A stretch of DNA of 64,000 nt from Gordonia sp. X0973 (lineage in GTDB: Bacteria > Actinomycetota > Actinomycetes > Mycobacteriales > Mycobacteriaceae). Location: positions 2,666,001 through 2,730,000 of the forward strand of contig NZ_CP054691.1 in NCBI RefSeq assembly GCF_013348785.1. Reading direction: 5' to 3'. Shown here in pieces: positions 24,243 to 31,120 of this stretch. Made by a program: the position numbers and the translations under genes. The notes under the pieces are model-generated. The model saw nothing but the letters and a program-made list of their open reading frames with translations, was not told where the DNA came from and did not search any database. Within the stretch, counting starts at the first letter, position 1. Each line of letters opens with the position of its first letter.

Positions 24243-25556
24243 ATGAGTGACATCACACGGGGGGCCGGTCGACGCAACGCCAAATTGGCGGCGCTTCCCA
24301 TCGGCGTGGCCGGGCGAGCGGTCGGCGGGATCGGCAAGCGCATCGCGGGCAAGAGCAAGGACGAGGTCAGCCAGGAGCTGATGGAGAAGACCGCCGAGCA
24401 ACTCTTCGCCGTACTCGGCGAGCTCAAGGGCGGCGCGATGAAGGTCGGGCAGGCGCTGTCCATCATGGAGGCGGCGATCCCCGAGGAATTCGGCGAACCG
24501 TTCCGGGCCGCGCTGACCAAGCTGCAGGCGGAGGCGCCGCCGCTACCGGCCGACAAGGTCCACGGCGTCCTCGACCAGCAGCTCGGGACGAAGTGGCGGG
24601 AACGTTTCCGCGAATTCGACGACGAGCCCGCGGCCGCGGCGAGCATCGGCCAGGTCCACAAGGCGGTGTGGTCCGACGGTCGCGAAGTCGCCGTCAAGGT
24701 GCAGTACCCGGGCGCCGACCACGCGCTGCGCGCCGACCTGAAGACACTGGGCCGGATGTCGGGACTGATCCAGAAGCTGTCGCCGGGCACCGACGTGAAG
24801 TCGATGGTCGACGAGCTGATCGACCGCACCGACGCCGAGCTGGACTACCTCGGCGAGGCGGACCACCAGCGCGCCTTCGCCAAGGTCTTCGACGGCGACC
24901 CGGACTTCCTGATCCCGAAGGTGGTCGCGAGCGCCCCCAAGGTCGTGGTGTCCGAATGGGTCGACGGCATCCCGCTGTCGAAGCTCATCACCTCCGGCTC
25001 GCAGGAGAAGCGCAACGAGGCGGCCGCCAAGATGGCCCTGTTCGAGATCTCCTCGACCTACCGCGTCGGGCTCCTGCACGGCGATCCGCACCCGGGCAAC
25101 TTCTTCATCGCCGACGACGGGCGGTTCGGCGTCCTCGACTTCGGCGCCGTCGGGTACTACCCGGACGGGTTGCCGGCCGAGACGGGACCGATCCTGCGGC
25201 TGGCCCGCGACCGCGACTACGACGAGCTGCGCAATCTGCTCGTCGCGACCAACTTCATCCGGCCCAGCCACGCGACGAAGGTCAGCGCCGAGGACATCGA
25301 GGCCTACCTGAAGCCCTTCGTCGACCCGCTCTACACCGACGAGTTCCATTTCACCCGCAAATGGCTGCAGCGGGCCGCGGGCAATGCCACCGACCTGCGC
25401 GGCGACGTCTACAAAACGTCACGCAACCTCAACGTGCCGAAGAATTACGTGATGGTGTTCCGGGTGTTGCTGGGCTGCGTCGGCATCGCCGCCCAGCTGG
25501 AGGCACACGCCCCCTATCGCGCGATCATGTCCGAGTGGGTGCCCGGCGTCGACTGA
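24243..25556 (+). CDS. ABC1/UbiB-family atypical kinase, Rv3197 type
   Basis: 437 residues. Family motifs in order: KxGQ in GAMKVGQALSIMEAA (~60), the alanine-rich loop AAAASIGQVHKAV (~135), ATP lysine in VAVKVQYPG, catalytic HGDPHPGNFF (~280), and metal-binding LDFGAVGYY. Members act on lipid or quinone metabolism, perhaps as small-molecule kinases or ATPases. In mycobacteria the Rv3197/whiB7 neighbourhood has been connected with macrolide tolerance. Convergent with whiB7, with a shared terminator between them. Confidence 0.88.
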   Translation: MSDITRGAGRRNAKLAALPIGVAGRAVGGIGKRIAGKSKDEVSQELMEKTAEQLFAVLGELKGGAMKVGQALSIMEAAIPEEFGEPFRAALTKLQAEAPPLPADKVHGVLDQQLGTKWRERFREFDDEPAAAASIGQVHKAVWSDGREVAVKVQYPGADHALRADLKTLGRMSGLIQKLSPGTDVKSMVDELIDRTDAELDYLGEADHQRAFAKVFDGDPDFLIPKVVASAPKVVVSEWVDGIPLSKLITSGSQEKRNEAAAKMALFEISSTYRVGLLHGDPHPGNFFIADDGRFGVLDFGAVGYYPDGLPAETGPILRLARDRDYDELRNLLVATNFIRPSHATKVSAEDIEAYLKPFVDPLYTDEFHFTRKWLQRAAGNATDLRGDVYKTSRNLNVPKNYVMVFRVLLGCVGIAAQLEAHAPYRAIMSEWVPGVD

Positions 25557-25591
25557 CATCTCGGCCCGGCCCCACGGAAGTCTCGGCCTAT

Positions 25592-25631
25592 GACTGAGCC
25601 CGGCAGGTGTGTCCACCTACCGGGCTCAGTC
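25592..25631. terminator. Bidirectional terminator between ABC1 kinase and whiB7
   Basis: 18-bp inverted repeat with one mismatch (25592-25609 with 25614-25631, outer arm GACTGAGCCCGG, TGTC loop) placed 11 bases beyond the whiB7 stop. It ends the convergent transcripts. Confidence 0.8.
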
Positions 25632-25642
25632 GTTCAGCGGCC

Positions 25643-25933
25643 TCAGCTCGCGATCTTGCGCGGGCGGCCGCGGGGGCGCTTGCGCGCGACGATGGCGCCG
25701 CGCTCGAAGATCTCGCCGCCCCAGACACCCCACGGCTCGGCGCGCTCCAGGGCGCTGTCCAGGCACTCCCGCTGCAGCGGGCAGCCCTGACAGAGGGCCT
25801 TGGCCATCTCGAGGTCGGCGGGAGCCTCGGCGAACCACAGGTCCGCCTCGGCCTCCCGGCACGGCAGGCCGAGGGAGGTGAGGTCGGGAGCGGCGGGCGG
25901 GGCGCCGCCGACGAAATCGGTGATGCAAGTCAT
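25643..25933 (-). CDS. whiB7: WhiB7 redox/antibiotic-response regulator
   Basis: 96 residues. Four iron-sulfur cysteines: LGLPCREAEADLW, then ALCQGCPLQREC. The WhiB turn GVWGGEIF follows, and the C-terminal AT-hook RGRPRKI distinguishes WhiB7 from other WhiB proteins. It binds the primary sigma factor and activates intrinsic drug-resistance genes at promoters with an AT-rich element before the -35. Position between the ABC1 kinase and uvrD2 matches Rv3197A. Its expression is set by the promoter, upstream ORF and attenuator annotated here. Confidence 0.95.
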   Translation of the reverse strand: MTCITDFVGGAPPAAPDLTSLGLPCREAEADLWFAEAPADLEMAKALCQGCPLQRECLDSALERAEPWGVWGGEIFERGAIVARKRPRGRPRKIAS

Positions 25934-25974
25934 GGGATTCTCCAGGGGTCTGTGCGGGACGGTGCGACAGGGCC

Positions 25975-26015
25975 AAAAAAGGCCACGGTTCTCGCTTTCG
26001 CGATTCACCGTGGCC
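25975..26015 (-). terminator. whiB7 leader attenuator
   Basis: On the minus strand a 9-bp stem GGCCACGGT/ACCGTGGCC (26007-26015 with 25981-25989), with an inner TCGC/GCGA hairpin in its loop, is followed by seven or eight T residues (25973-25980 region). It lies 41 bases before the whiB7 ATG and 24 bases after the upstream ORF stop. It is an intrinsic terminator that would abort whiB7 transcripts unless ribosomes stall on the upstream ORF. Confidence 0.88.
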
Positions 26016-26039
26016 GGGGGATGTCCGAGGGACGTCGTG

Positions 26040-26201
26040 TCACATCGGATGATCCGGTACGGAGAATCGCTTGAGCGCTCGCGGTGCGATTGCCGCGATC
26101 TGCTTAGGTGCCCATACGACGGTCGTCGAAGCCGGGGCCTGGACCGCCCACGGACGCACGGAAGCGAACGCATCAGCGCTGTACAGATGGATCGTGTTCA
26201 C
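26040..26201 (-). CDS. whiB7 leader upstream ORF (regulatory peptide)
   Basis: 53 codons from a GTG preceded by GAAAGGAGC with an 8-base spacer, an unusually good ribosome-binding site. The peptide starts VNTIHLYSADAFASVRPW and ends RFSVPDHPM. The stop lies just before the attenuator stem. From knowledge of mycobacterial whiB7, slow or stalled translation of a leader ORF changes RNA folding so the terminator does not form. The coding content is therefore probably a sensor rather than a stable protein. It is much longer than a minimal leader peptide. Confidence 0.75.
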   Translation of the reverse strand: MNTIHLYSADAFASVRPWAVQAPASTTVVWAPKQIAAIAPRALKRFSVPDHPM

Positions 26202-26269
26202 TGTCCCTGCTCCTTTCGGCGGTGTCGGTTGTCGGCGCACAACGGGGATGGCCCCGCACGACCTGATCC

Positions 26270-26308
26270 AGGTTACGGGGCAATGCCGATCGGGCACAAC
26301 CTATTTTC
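26270..26308 (-). promoter_or_regulatory. WhiB7-type autoregulated promoter
   Basis: Minus strand: AT-rich GAAAATA (26302-26308), 2 bases, -35 TTGTGC (26294-26299), 18-base spacer, -10 TAACCT (26270-26275). An AT-rich block a few bases before the -35 is the recognised WhiB7 target architecture. The transcript would start near 26262 and carry a leader of about 330 bases. It lies 25 bases beyond the end of uvrD2. Confidence 0.72.
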
Positions 26309-26332
26309 TACCTGCGGTTATGCGCCGGCCCG

Positions 26333-28465
26333 CTACGGCGACGCACCGACGACGATCGCGACGACATCCTCGCCGTAGCGCTCCAGCTTCGCCGCGCCCA
26401 CCCCGTTGACGCGCGCCAATGCGCGCAGGTCCGCCGGGCGGGTGGTCGCGATCTCGCGCAGCGTCTTATCGGCGAAGACGGTGAACGCCGGCTTGTCCTG
26501 ACGATTGGCCTCGGCCAGCCGCCAGGCTTTGAGACTGTCGAACAGCTCGGCGTCGGCGGGTTCCAGTGGCATCGTCGCGGCCCGTCGTGCGGCGGCACCG
26601 GATGCGGCCCCGCGACCCGCCCCCCGGTCACCGGCGCAGGCGTCGCAGATCCCGGTGCGCAGGGCGCGGGCGCCCATCAGGTGCGACGAGCAACGCCCGC
26701 AGGTGGGCAGCAATCCGGCCAGGAACCGCGATTTGCGCCGCCCGCGGCGCCCGCCCTCGTTGCGGGCCAATGCCCAGGACAGTTTGAGATGTTCCCTGGC
26801 CCGGGTCGCCCCGACGTAGAACAGCCGACGCTCCTCCTCGATCGCCTCGGCGCCCGTGTCAATGGCGTGGCTGATCGGAACGGCGCCGTCGGTCAGCCCG
26901 ACGAGGAACACCGCATCCCATTCCAGCCCTTTCGCGGCGTGCAGCGACGACAGGGTGACGCCGCGCATCGTCGGCGGATGGCCGGCGGAAGCGCGCGCGG
27001 TCAATTCGACGGACAGGTCGTTCATGCTCAACGTGGGGTTGTGGCCGAGGAGTTCTTCGGCGAGCTCGACGAGCGCGGTCAGCGACGCCCACCGCGACTT
27101 CGCCTCGGCACCGGCCGGCTCCTCCGGCGTGAGGCCGAGCGGGAAGAGCAGCACCGGCAAGGCGTCGAGCAGGGCGTCGCCTGCCACCGTCTCGTCGGAC
27201 CGGGCCGCGCCGGCGATCGCCCGGATCGCCTGACGGATCTCCGGACGCGAGAAGAACGCGTCGCCGCCGCGCACCTGGTACGGGATCTGCGCCTCGGTGA
27301 GGGCCTGCTCGTACACCTGCGACTGGGCGTTGATTCGGTACAGGATGGCGATCTCCGAGGCCGGCACGCCACCGCGGATGAGTTCGCCGATGTCGGCGAC
27401 CGCGGCTGCGGCCTCGGCGGGTTCGTCCGGGTACTCGGCGAAACGGGGCGCCGGGCCCGACGGTCGTTGCCCGATCAACTCGAGCCGTGTGCCCGCGGCA
27501 CGTCCGCGTGCGGCGCCGATCACCCGGTTGGCCAGGTCGACGACCTCGGGTGTCGACCGGTAGTCGCGCACCAGGCGCACGACCTGCGCCTCGGGGAATC
27601 GGCGGGAGAAATTGAGCAGATAGTCCGGGCGCGCACCGGCGAAGGTGTAGATGGTCTGGTTCGCGTCCCCCACGACGGTCAGGTCGTCGCGCTCGCCGAG
27701 CCACGCGTCGAGCAGCCCCTGCTGCACCGGAGTCACGTCCTGATACTCGTCGACGACGAAGCACCGGTAACGCGAGCGGAACTCGTCGGCCAGGCCCGGA
27801 TCGTCGGTCAGCATCTGAGCGGTGAAGATCAGCAGGTCGTCGAAATCGAGCAGATAGTCGCCGTCGGCGGACACCTTGGCCGCCTCGTAGGCGGCGTACA
27901 CCGCGGCGACCTGTTCACCAGAGGCGGGCAGGTCGCGACCGGCCCGTGCCGCGGCGGACGCGTAGTCGGCGGGGCCGACCAGGCTGGCCTTGGCCCATTC
28001 GATCTCCGACGCCAGGTCGCGCAGCGATTCGGTCGACGTCGCCAATCCGGCCTTGCGGGCCGCCGGTCCGACGACGGGAAGCTTCGAATCGAGTAGTTCC
28101 CAGCGGGCGTCGCCGATACACCGCGGCCAGAAGTAGCGCAGCTGGCGCATCGCAGCTGCGTGGAAGGTCTGCGCCTGCACGCCGGCCGCCGATCCGACGT
28201 CGCCGATGCCCAAAACCCGCAACCGGGAGCGCATCTCGGCGGCGGCACGAGCGGTGAAGGTGACGGCGAGGACCTGGTCCGGATTGACCTGGCCCTGGTC
28301 GACGAGATGCGCGATCCGACGCGTGATGGTGCGGGTCTTACCCGTGCCGGCGCCGGCGAGTACGCACACCGGGCCGCGCGGCGCGGTTGCCGCGGCGAGC
28401 TGCTCCGGATCGAGATCGGCGAGATGGTCCCCCACGCCGACCACTATCGCACCCCGCTCAGACAT
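26333..28465 (-). CDS. uvrD2: ATP-dependent DNA helicase UvrD2
   Basis: 710 residues. Superfamily 1 helicase: Walker A LAGAGTGKTRTI (~36), the FVVDEYQDV Walker B (~235), GDANQTIYTFAGA motif III, and LVRDYRSTPEVVDLAN motif IV. After the helicase core is a tetracysteine zinc motif (CGRCSSHLMGAR, then CDAC) and a C-terminal HRDC domain (FTVFADKTLREIA). This Cys4-HRDC layout is the hallmark of actinobacterial UvrD2, which is essential in M. tuberculosis. It probably unwinds DNA during repair and replication. Confidence 0.93.
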   Translation of the reverse strand: MSERGAIVVGVGDHLADLDPEQLAAATAPRGPVCVLAGAGTGKTRTITRRIAHLVDQGQVNPDQVLAVTFTARAAAEMRSRLRVLGIGDVGSAAGVQAQTFHAAAMRQLRYFWPRCIGDARWELLDSKLPVVGPAARKAGLATSTESLRDLASEIEWAKASLVGPADYASAAARAGRDLPASGEQVAAVYAAYEAAKVSADGDYLLDFDDLLIFTAQMLTDDPGLADEFRSRYRCFVVDEYQDVTPVQQGLLDAWLGERDDLTVVGDANQTIYTFAGARPDYLLNFSRRFPEAQVVRLVRDYRSTPEVVDLANRVIGAARGRAAGTRLELIGQRPSGPAPRFAEYPDEPAEAAAAVADIGELIRGGVPASEIAILYRINAQSQVYEQALTEAQIPYQVRGGDAFFSRPEIRQAIRAIAGAARSDETVAGDALLDALPVLLFPLGLTPEEPAGAEAKSRWASLTALVELAEELLGHNPTLSMNDLSVELTARASAGHPPTMRGVTLSSLHAAKGLEWDAVFLVGLTDGAVPISHAIDTGAEAIEEERRLFYVGATRAREHLKLSWALARNEGGRRGRRKSRFLAGLLPTCGRCSSHLMGARALRTGICDACAGDRGAGRGAASGAAARRAATMPLEPADAELFDSLKAWRLAEANRQDKPAFTVFADKTLREIATTRPADLRALARVNGVGAAKLERYGEDVVAIVVGASP

Positions 28466-28481
28466 CCCGCCGACCGAGCCT

Positions 28482-28640
28482 GCCCCTCACCGCCGAGTGG
28501 GCACCTCAACCCCGCCGACTGGGCACTCGAATCGCACCGACTGGGCACCCCAGCCCCGTCGCGCTGGTCGAGTGGATCCGAGCCCCCATGGGCGAGGAAC
28601 CGTATCGAGACCTGGGCACTCGAATCGCACCGACTAGGCA
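28482..28640 (-). repeat. 22-bp tandem intergenic repeat array with 71-bp inserted element (left copy)
   Basis: Read on the minus strand, units of 22 bp that each begin TGCCCASTCGGYG occupy 28482-28503, 28504-28525, 28526-28547 and 28619-28640. Between the third and fourth is a 71-bp segment (28548-28618) starting TGCCCAGGTCTCGATACGG. The same 71-bp segment recurs in the opposite orientation at 28964-29034 with one difference seen. It covers nearly the whole gap between uvrD2 and the mycoredoxin gene. Confidence 0.85.
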
Positions 28641-28646
28641 GTCGTG

Positions 28647-28898
28647 TCAGAGACCGAGCTTCGTGCGCACGTCGGCGATCGACGGATTGGTCGCGGTCGT
28701 GCCGTCGGCGTACTTCACCGTCGGGACGACGTGGTTGCCGTTGTTGACGCTGCCGACGAAGTCGGCCGCAGCCGGATCCTCCTCGATGTTCACCTCGTCC
28801 CAGGTGACCCCGAGGCTCTTCAGACCCGTCTTGAGACGTTTGCAATAGACACACCAGGTAGTCGTGTACATGGTCAATACGGGGGCGTCAGCACTCAT
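28647..28898 (-). CDS. mrx1: Mycoredoxin 1
   Basis: 83 residues. Glutaredoxin-like fold with the active site TTTWCVYCKRLK (CxxC at ~16-19) and the TVKYADG cis-Pro region (VVPTVKYADGT). It reduces mycothiol mixed disulfides. Position between uvrD2 and nudC matches Rv3198A. The gene is flanked on both sides by inverted copies of an intergenic repeat. Confidence 0.92.
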   Translation of the reverse strand: MSADAPVLTMYTTTWCVYCKRLKTGLKSLGVTWDEVNIEEDPAAADFVGSVNNGNHVVPTVKYADGTTATNPSIADVRTKLGL

Positions 28899-28941
28899 AC
28901 CTGAAATAACACCACAGACCTGACGCCATGTTCCCGCGCAC

Positions 28942-29056
28942 TGGCCACTCGGCATGATTCGGGTGCCCAGGTCTCGATACGGTTCCTCGCCCATGGGGGC
29001 TCGGATCCACTCGACCAGCGCGACGGGGTTGGGGTGCCCACTCGGCGGGAATCCGG
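28942..29056 (+). repeat. 22-bp repeat array with 71-bp element (right copy)
   Basis: Plus strand: a diverged unit at 28942-28963 (TGGCCACTCGGCATG), the 71-bp element at 28964-29034, and a unit TGCCCACTCGGCGGG at 29035-29056. A partial unit (CAGTCGGCGG) continues into the end of nudC. Together with the left copy it forms a long inverted repeat around mrx1. Confidence 0.85.
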
Positions 29057-29057
29057 C

Positions 29058-29975
29058 TCAGTCGGCGGCGGCCCAGGCCTCGATCATGGTGCGGGCGATG
29101 GAGACCGAGCCGGGCAGTCGCAGGGGTGCGGGCGGGCCGTCGTCAACGCCCTCCGGATCGGTCCACTCCTTCGCGGTCAGTGCCTCGCGCACCTGGTCGC
29201 GGGTGAACCAGGCCGCGTCGGCGATCTCGCCGTCGAGAAAGCGCAGCGGTTCCTCCGGATCGCCGACCGCGGCGAACCCGACCATCAGCGACCGCGGGAA
29301 GGGCCACGGCTGGCTCCCCAGATACCGCGGCTGCGACACCGTGATGCCGACCTCCTCGTACACCTCGCGGATCACGCACTGCTCCAACGACTCCCCCGGC
29401 TCGACGAAGCCGGCCAGCGTCGAATACCACCGGTCGGGCCACACGGCCTGGCGTCCGAGCAACACCCGGTCGGCACCGTCGTGGACGACGGTGATGATCG
29501 CGGGATCGGTCCGCGGGAACTCCTCGCGCCCACAGGAAAGGTCGCGGCGCACCCAGCCGCTCTTCTCCACCGCGGTCGGTTGGCCCGTCGTCGGCGAGAA
29601 CTGTGCGGAATCATGCCAGTTCAACAACCCGAGCGCGGTGACGAGCAACCCGGCGTCGTCCCCGTCGAGATGGAATCCGGCGGTCCGCGCATCCCCGGCG
29701 GGTTCGGCCACCTCGTCGACGCGCAGCGCCCAGCGGTAGGTCTCGCCGTCGACGCCGAGCAACACGGCCCCCTCGGGCGGCTCCTCCCCGACCTGCGGAC
29801 CGGGCGTCCACCGCATGCCGTCGCCGTCGAGTCCGAATCGACCGCGGGCATCGACGAGGAGCACCTGCGCCGCCGGCCACGCCTGCCGGGCCTCGCCGTG
29901 GTTGCCGCGCAATTCGGCGGCCCGCGGGACGGTTCCTCGGGAGAACAGCGGCGGTGAGCCCAGGGTGAACGACAT
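29058..29975 (-). CDS. nudC: NudC-type NAD(H) pyrophosphatase / NAD-cap hydrolase with degenerate zinc site
   Basis: 305 residues. Nudix box GFVEPGESLEQCVIREVYEE (~190-210) and the NudC signature SQPWPFPRSLM just after. It hydrolyses NAD(H) and can remove NAD caps from RNA. The zinc ribbon between the N-terminal and Nudix domains is decayed: the usual FCPRCG becomes FSPTTG and the second pair keeps only one Cys (DLSCGRE), so zinc binding is unlikely. It is 3 bases downstream of the potassium-channel gene start-side neighbour, in one operon. Confidence 0.9.
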   Translation of the reverse strand: MSFTLGSPPLFSRGTVPRAAELRGNHGEARQAWPAAQVLLVDARGRFGLDGDGMRWTPGPQVGEEPPEGAVLLGVDGETYRWALRVDEVAEPAGDARTAGFHLDGDDAGLLVTALGLLNWHDSAQFSPTTGQPTAVEKSGWVRRDLSCGREEFPRTDPAIITVVHDGADRVLLGRQAVWPDRWYSTLAGFVEPGESLEQCVIREVYEEVGITVSQPRYLGSQPWPFPRSLMVGFAAVGDPEEPLRFLDGEIADAAWFTRDQVREALTAKEWTDPEGVDDGPPAPLRLPGSVSIARTMIEAWAAAD

Positions 29976-29978
29976 GGC

Positions 29979-31055
29979 TCAGCGATCCTTGTCCGCGGGA
30001 CCGCGACGCACGTACAGCAGCCGGTCGCCGAGCTCGATCGACTCGACCTCCGGCTCCCCGACCCGGTAGACCTTGCCGTCACGCACGACGCCGAGCACGA
30101 TGTCGACCGTATGCGCGGGCGACCCGCCGACCTCGGTCGGGTCGACGACCCGCTCGGCAATCGCATACCCCTCGTCGGGGGTCAGCAGGTCTTCGAAGAC
30201 CTCGACGACGCTTGGCGTCTGCGTCGCGATACCCAGCAGCCGGCCCGCCGTCTCCGACGTGACGACCACCGAGTTCGCGCCGGACTGCTTCATCACGTGC
30301 GAGTTCTCCGATTCGCGGATCGACGCGACGATCGTCGCCGTCTTGTTCATCTCGCGGGCCGAGAGCGTGGTCAGCACCGCGGTGTCGTCGCGGCTGGTGG
30401 CGATGATGATGCTCGCCGCATGGGCCGCGCCGGCCAGGCGCAGCACGTCCGATTTGGTGGCGTCACCGCGGACGGTGACCAGGCCGTGTGCCTCCGCCGC
30501 GTCGAGGGCCGCCTGTGACGGGTCGACGACGACGATCTCGGCCGGCTTCACGCCGTCGCCGATCATCGCGTCGACCGCCGTCTGTCCTTTGGTGCCGTAT
30601 CCGACGACGACCGTATGGTTCCGCAATGTTGCCCTCCAACGTTGGATTCGCAGCGCCTGGCGCGACCGTTCGGTCAGCACTTCCAGCGTCGTACCGATCA
30701 AGACGATCAGGAACAGAACGCGCAGCGGGGTGATCACGATGATGTTGACCAGCCGGGCCCCGGGGGAAATCGGGGTGATGTCGCCGTAGCCGGTCGTGGA
30801 GAGGGTCACCGCCGAGTAGTAGACCGAGTCCAGGAAGGACAGTTGGTCGCCCTGCGCGTCGCGGTAGCCCGAGCGGTCGATGAAGACGACGAGCGACGTG
30901 AAGAACAGCGCGCACACGGCGAACAGCACCCGGCGCCCGATCGCCCGCGCCGGACTCCGCTCGGCGTCGGGGATGCGCACGATGTTGACGAGCGCGTATT
31001 CCGGCTCGGCCGACAGCGCTCTCGCGCCAGCACGGCGACGCAGTCGGGCCTTCAT
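29979..31055 (-). CDS. Two-helix potassium channel with RCK/TrkA-N domain
   Basis: 358 residues. First membrane helix ~45-62 (LFAVCALFFTSLVVFI), pore loop with selectivity filter TLSTTGYGDITP (~88), second helix ~108-130 (IIVITPLRVLFLIVLIG). A Rossmann-type RCK domain follows (VVVGYGTKGQTAVDAM at ~150) and a C-terminal RCK-C part. It resembles MthK-like channels and corresponds in order to Rv3200c. Cytoplasmic ligand binding to the RCK ring would gate K+ flux. Confidence 0.9.
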   Translation of the reverse strand: MKARLRRRAGARALSAEPEYALVNIVRIPDAERSPARAIGRRVLFAVCALFFTSLVVFIDRSGYRDAQGDQLSFLDSVYYSAVTLSTTGYGDITPISPGARLVNIIVITPLRVLFLIVLIGTTLEVLTERSRQALRIQRWRATLRNHTVVVGYGTKGQTAVDAMIGDGVKPAEIVVVDPSQAALDAAEAHGLVTVRGDATKSDVLRLAGAAHAASIIIATSRDDTAVLTTLSAREMNKTATIVASIRESENSHVMKQSGANSVVVTSETAGRLLGIATQTPSVVEVFEDLLTPDEGYAIAERVVDPTEVGGSPAHTVDIVLGVVRDGKVYRVGEPEVESIELGDRLLYVRRGPADKDR

Positions 31056-31120
31056 CGGCCGCTCACGTTGGTCACGCCGCCGAATCTAGCACCGCACCGG
31101 ATCGGTCGCGCCGGCTCCCG

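Noticed and set aside
26681..28096. Long plus-strand frame inside uvrD2
   Set aside because: Shadow frame; UvrD2 motifs and HRDC are on minus.
28482..28640. CRISPR array
   Set aside because: Repeats are 22 bp with no equal-length spacers between them; the variable part belongs to the unit itself, and there are no cas genes.
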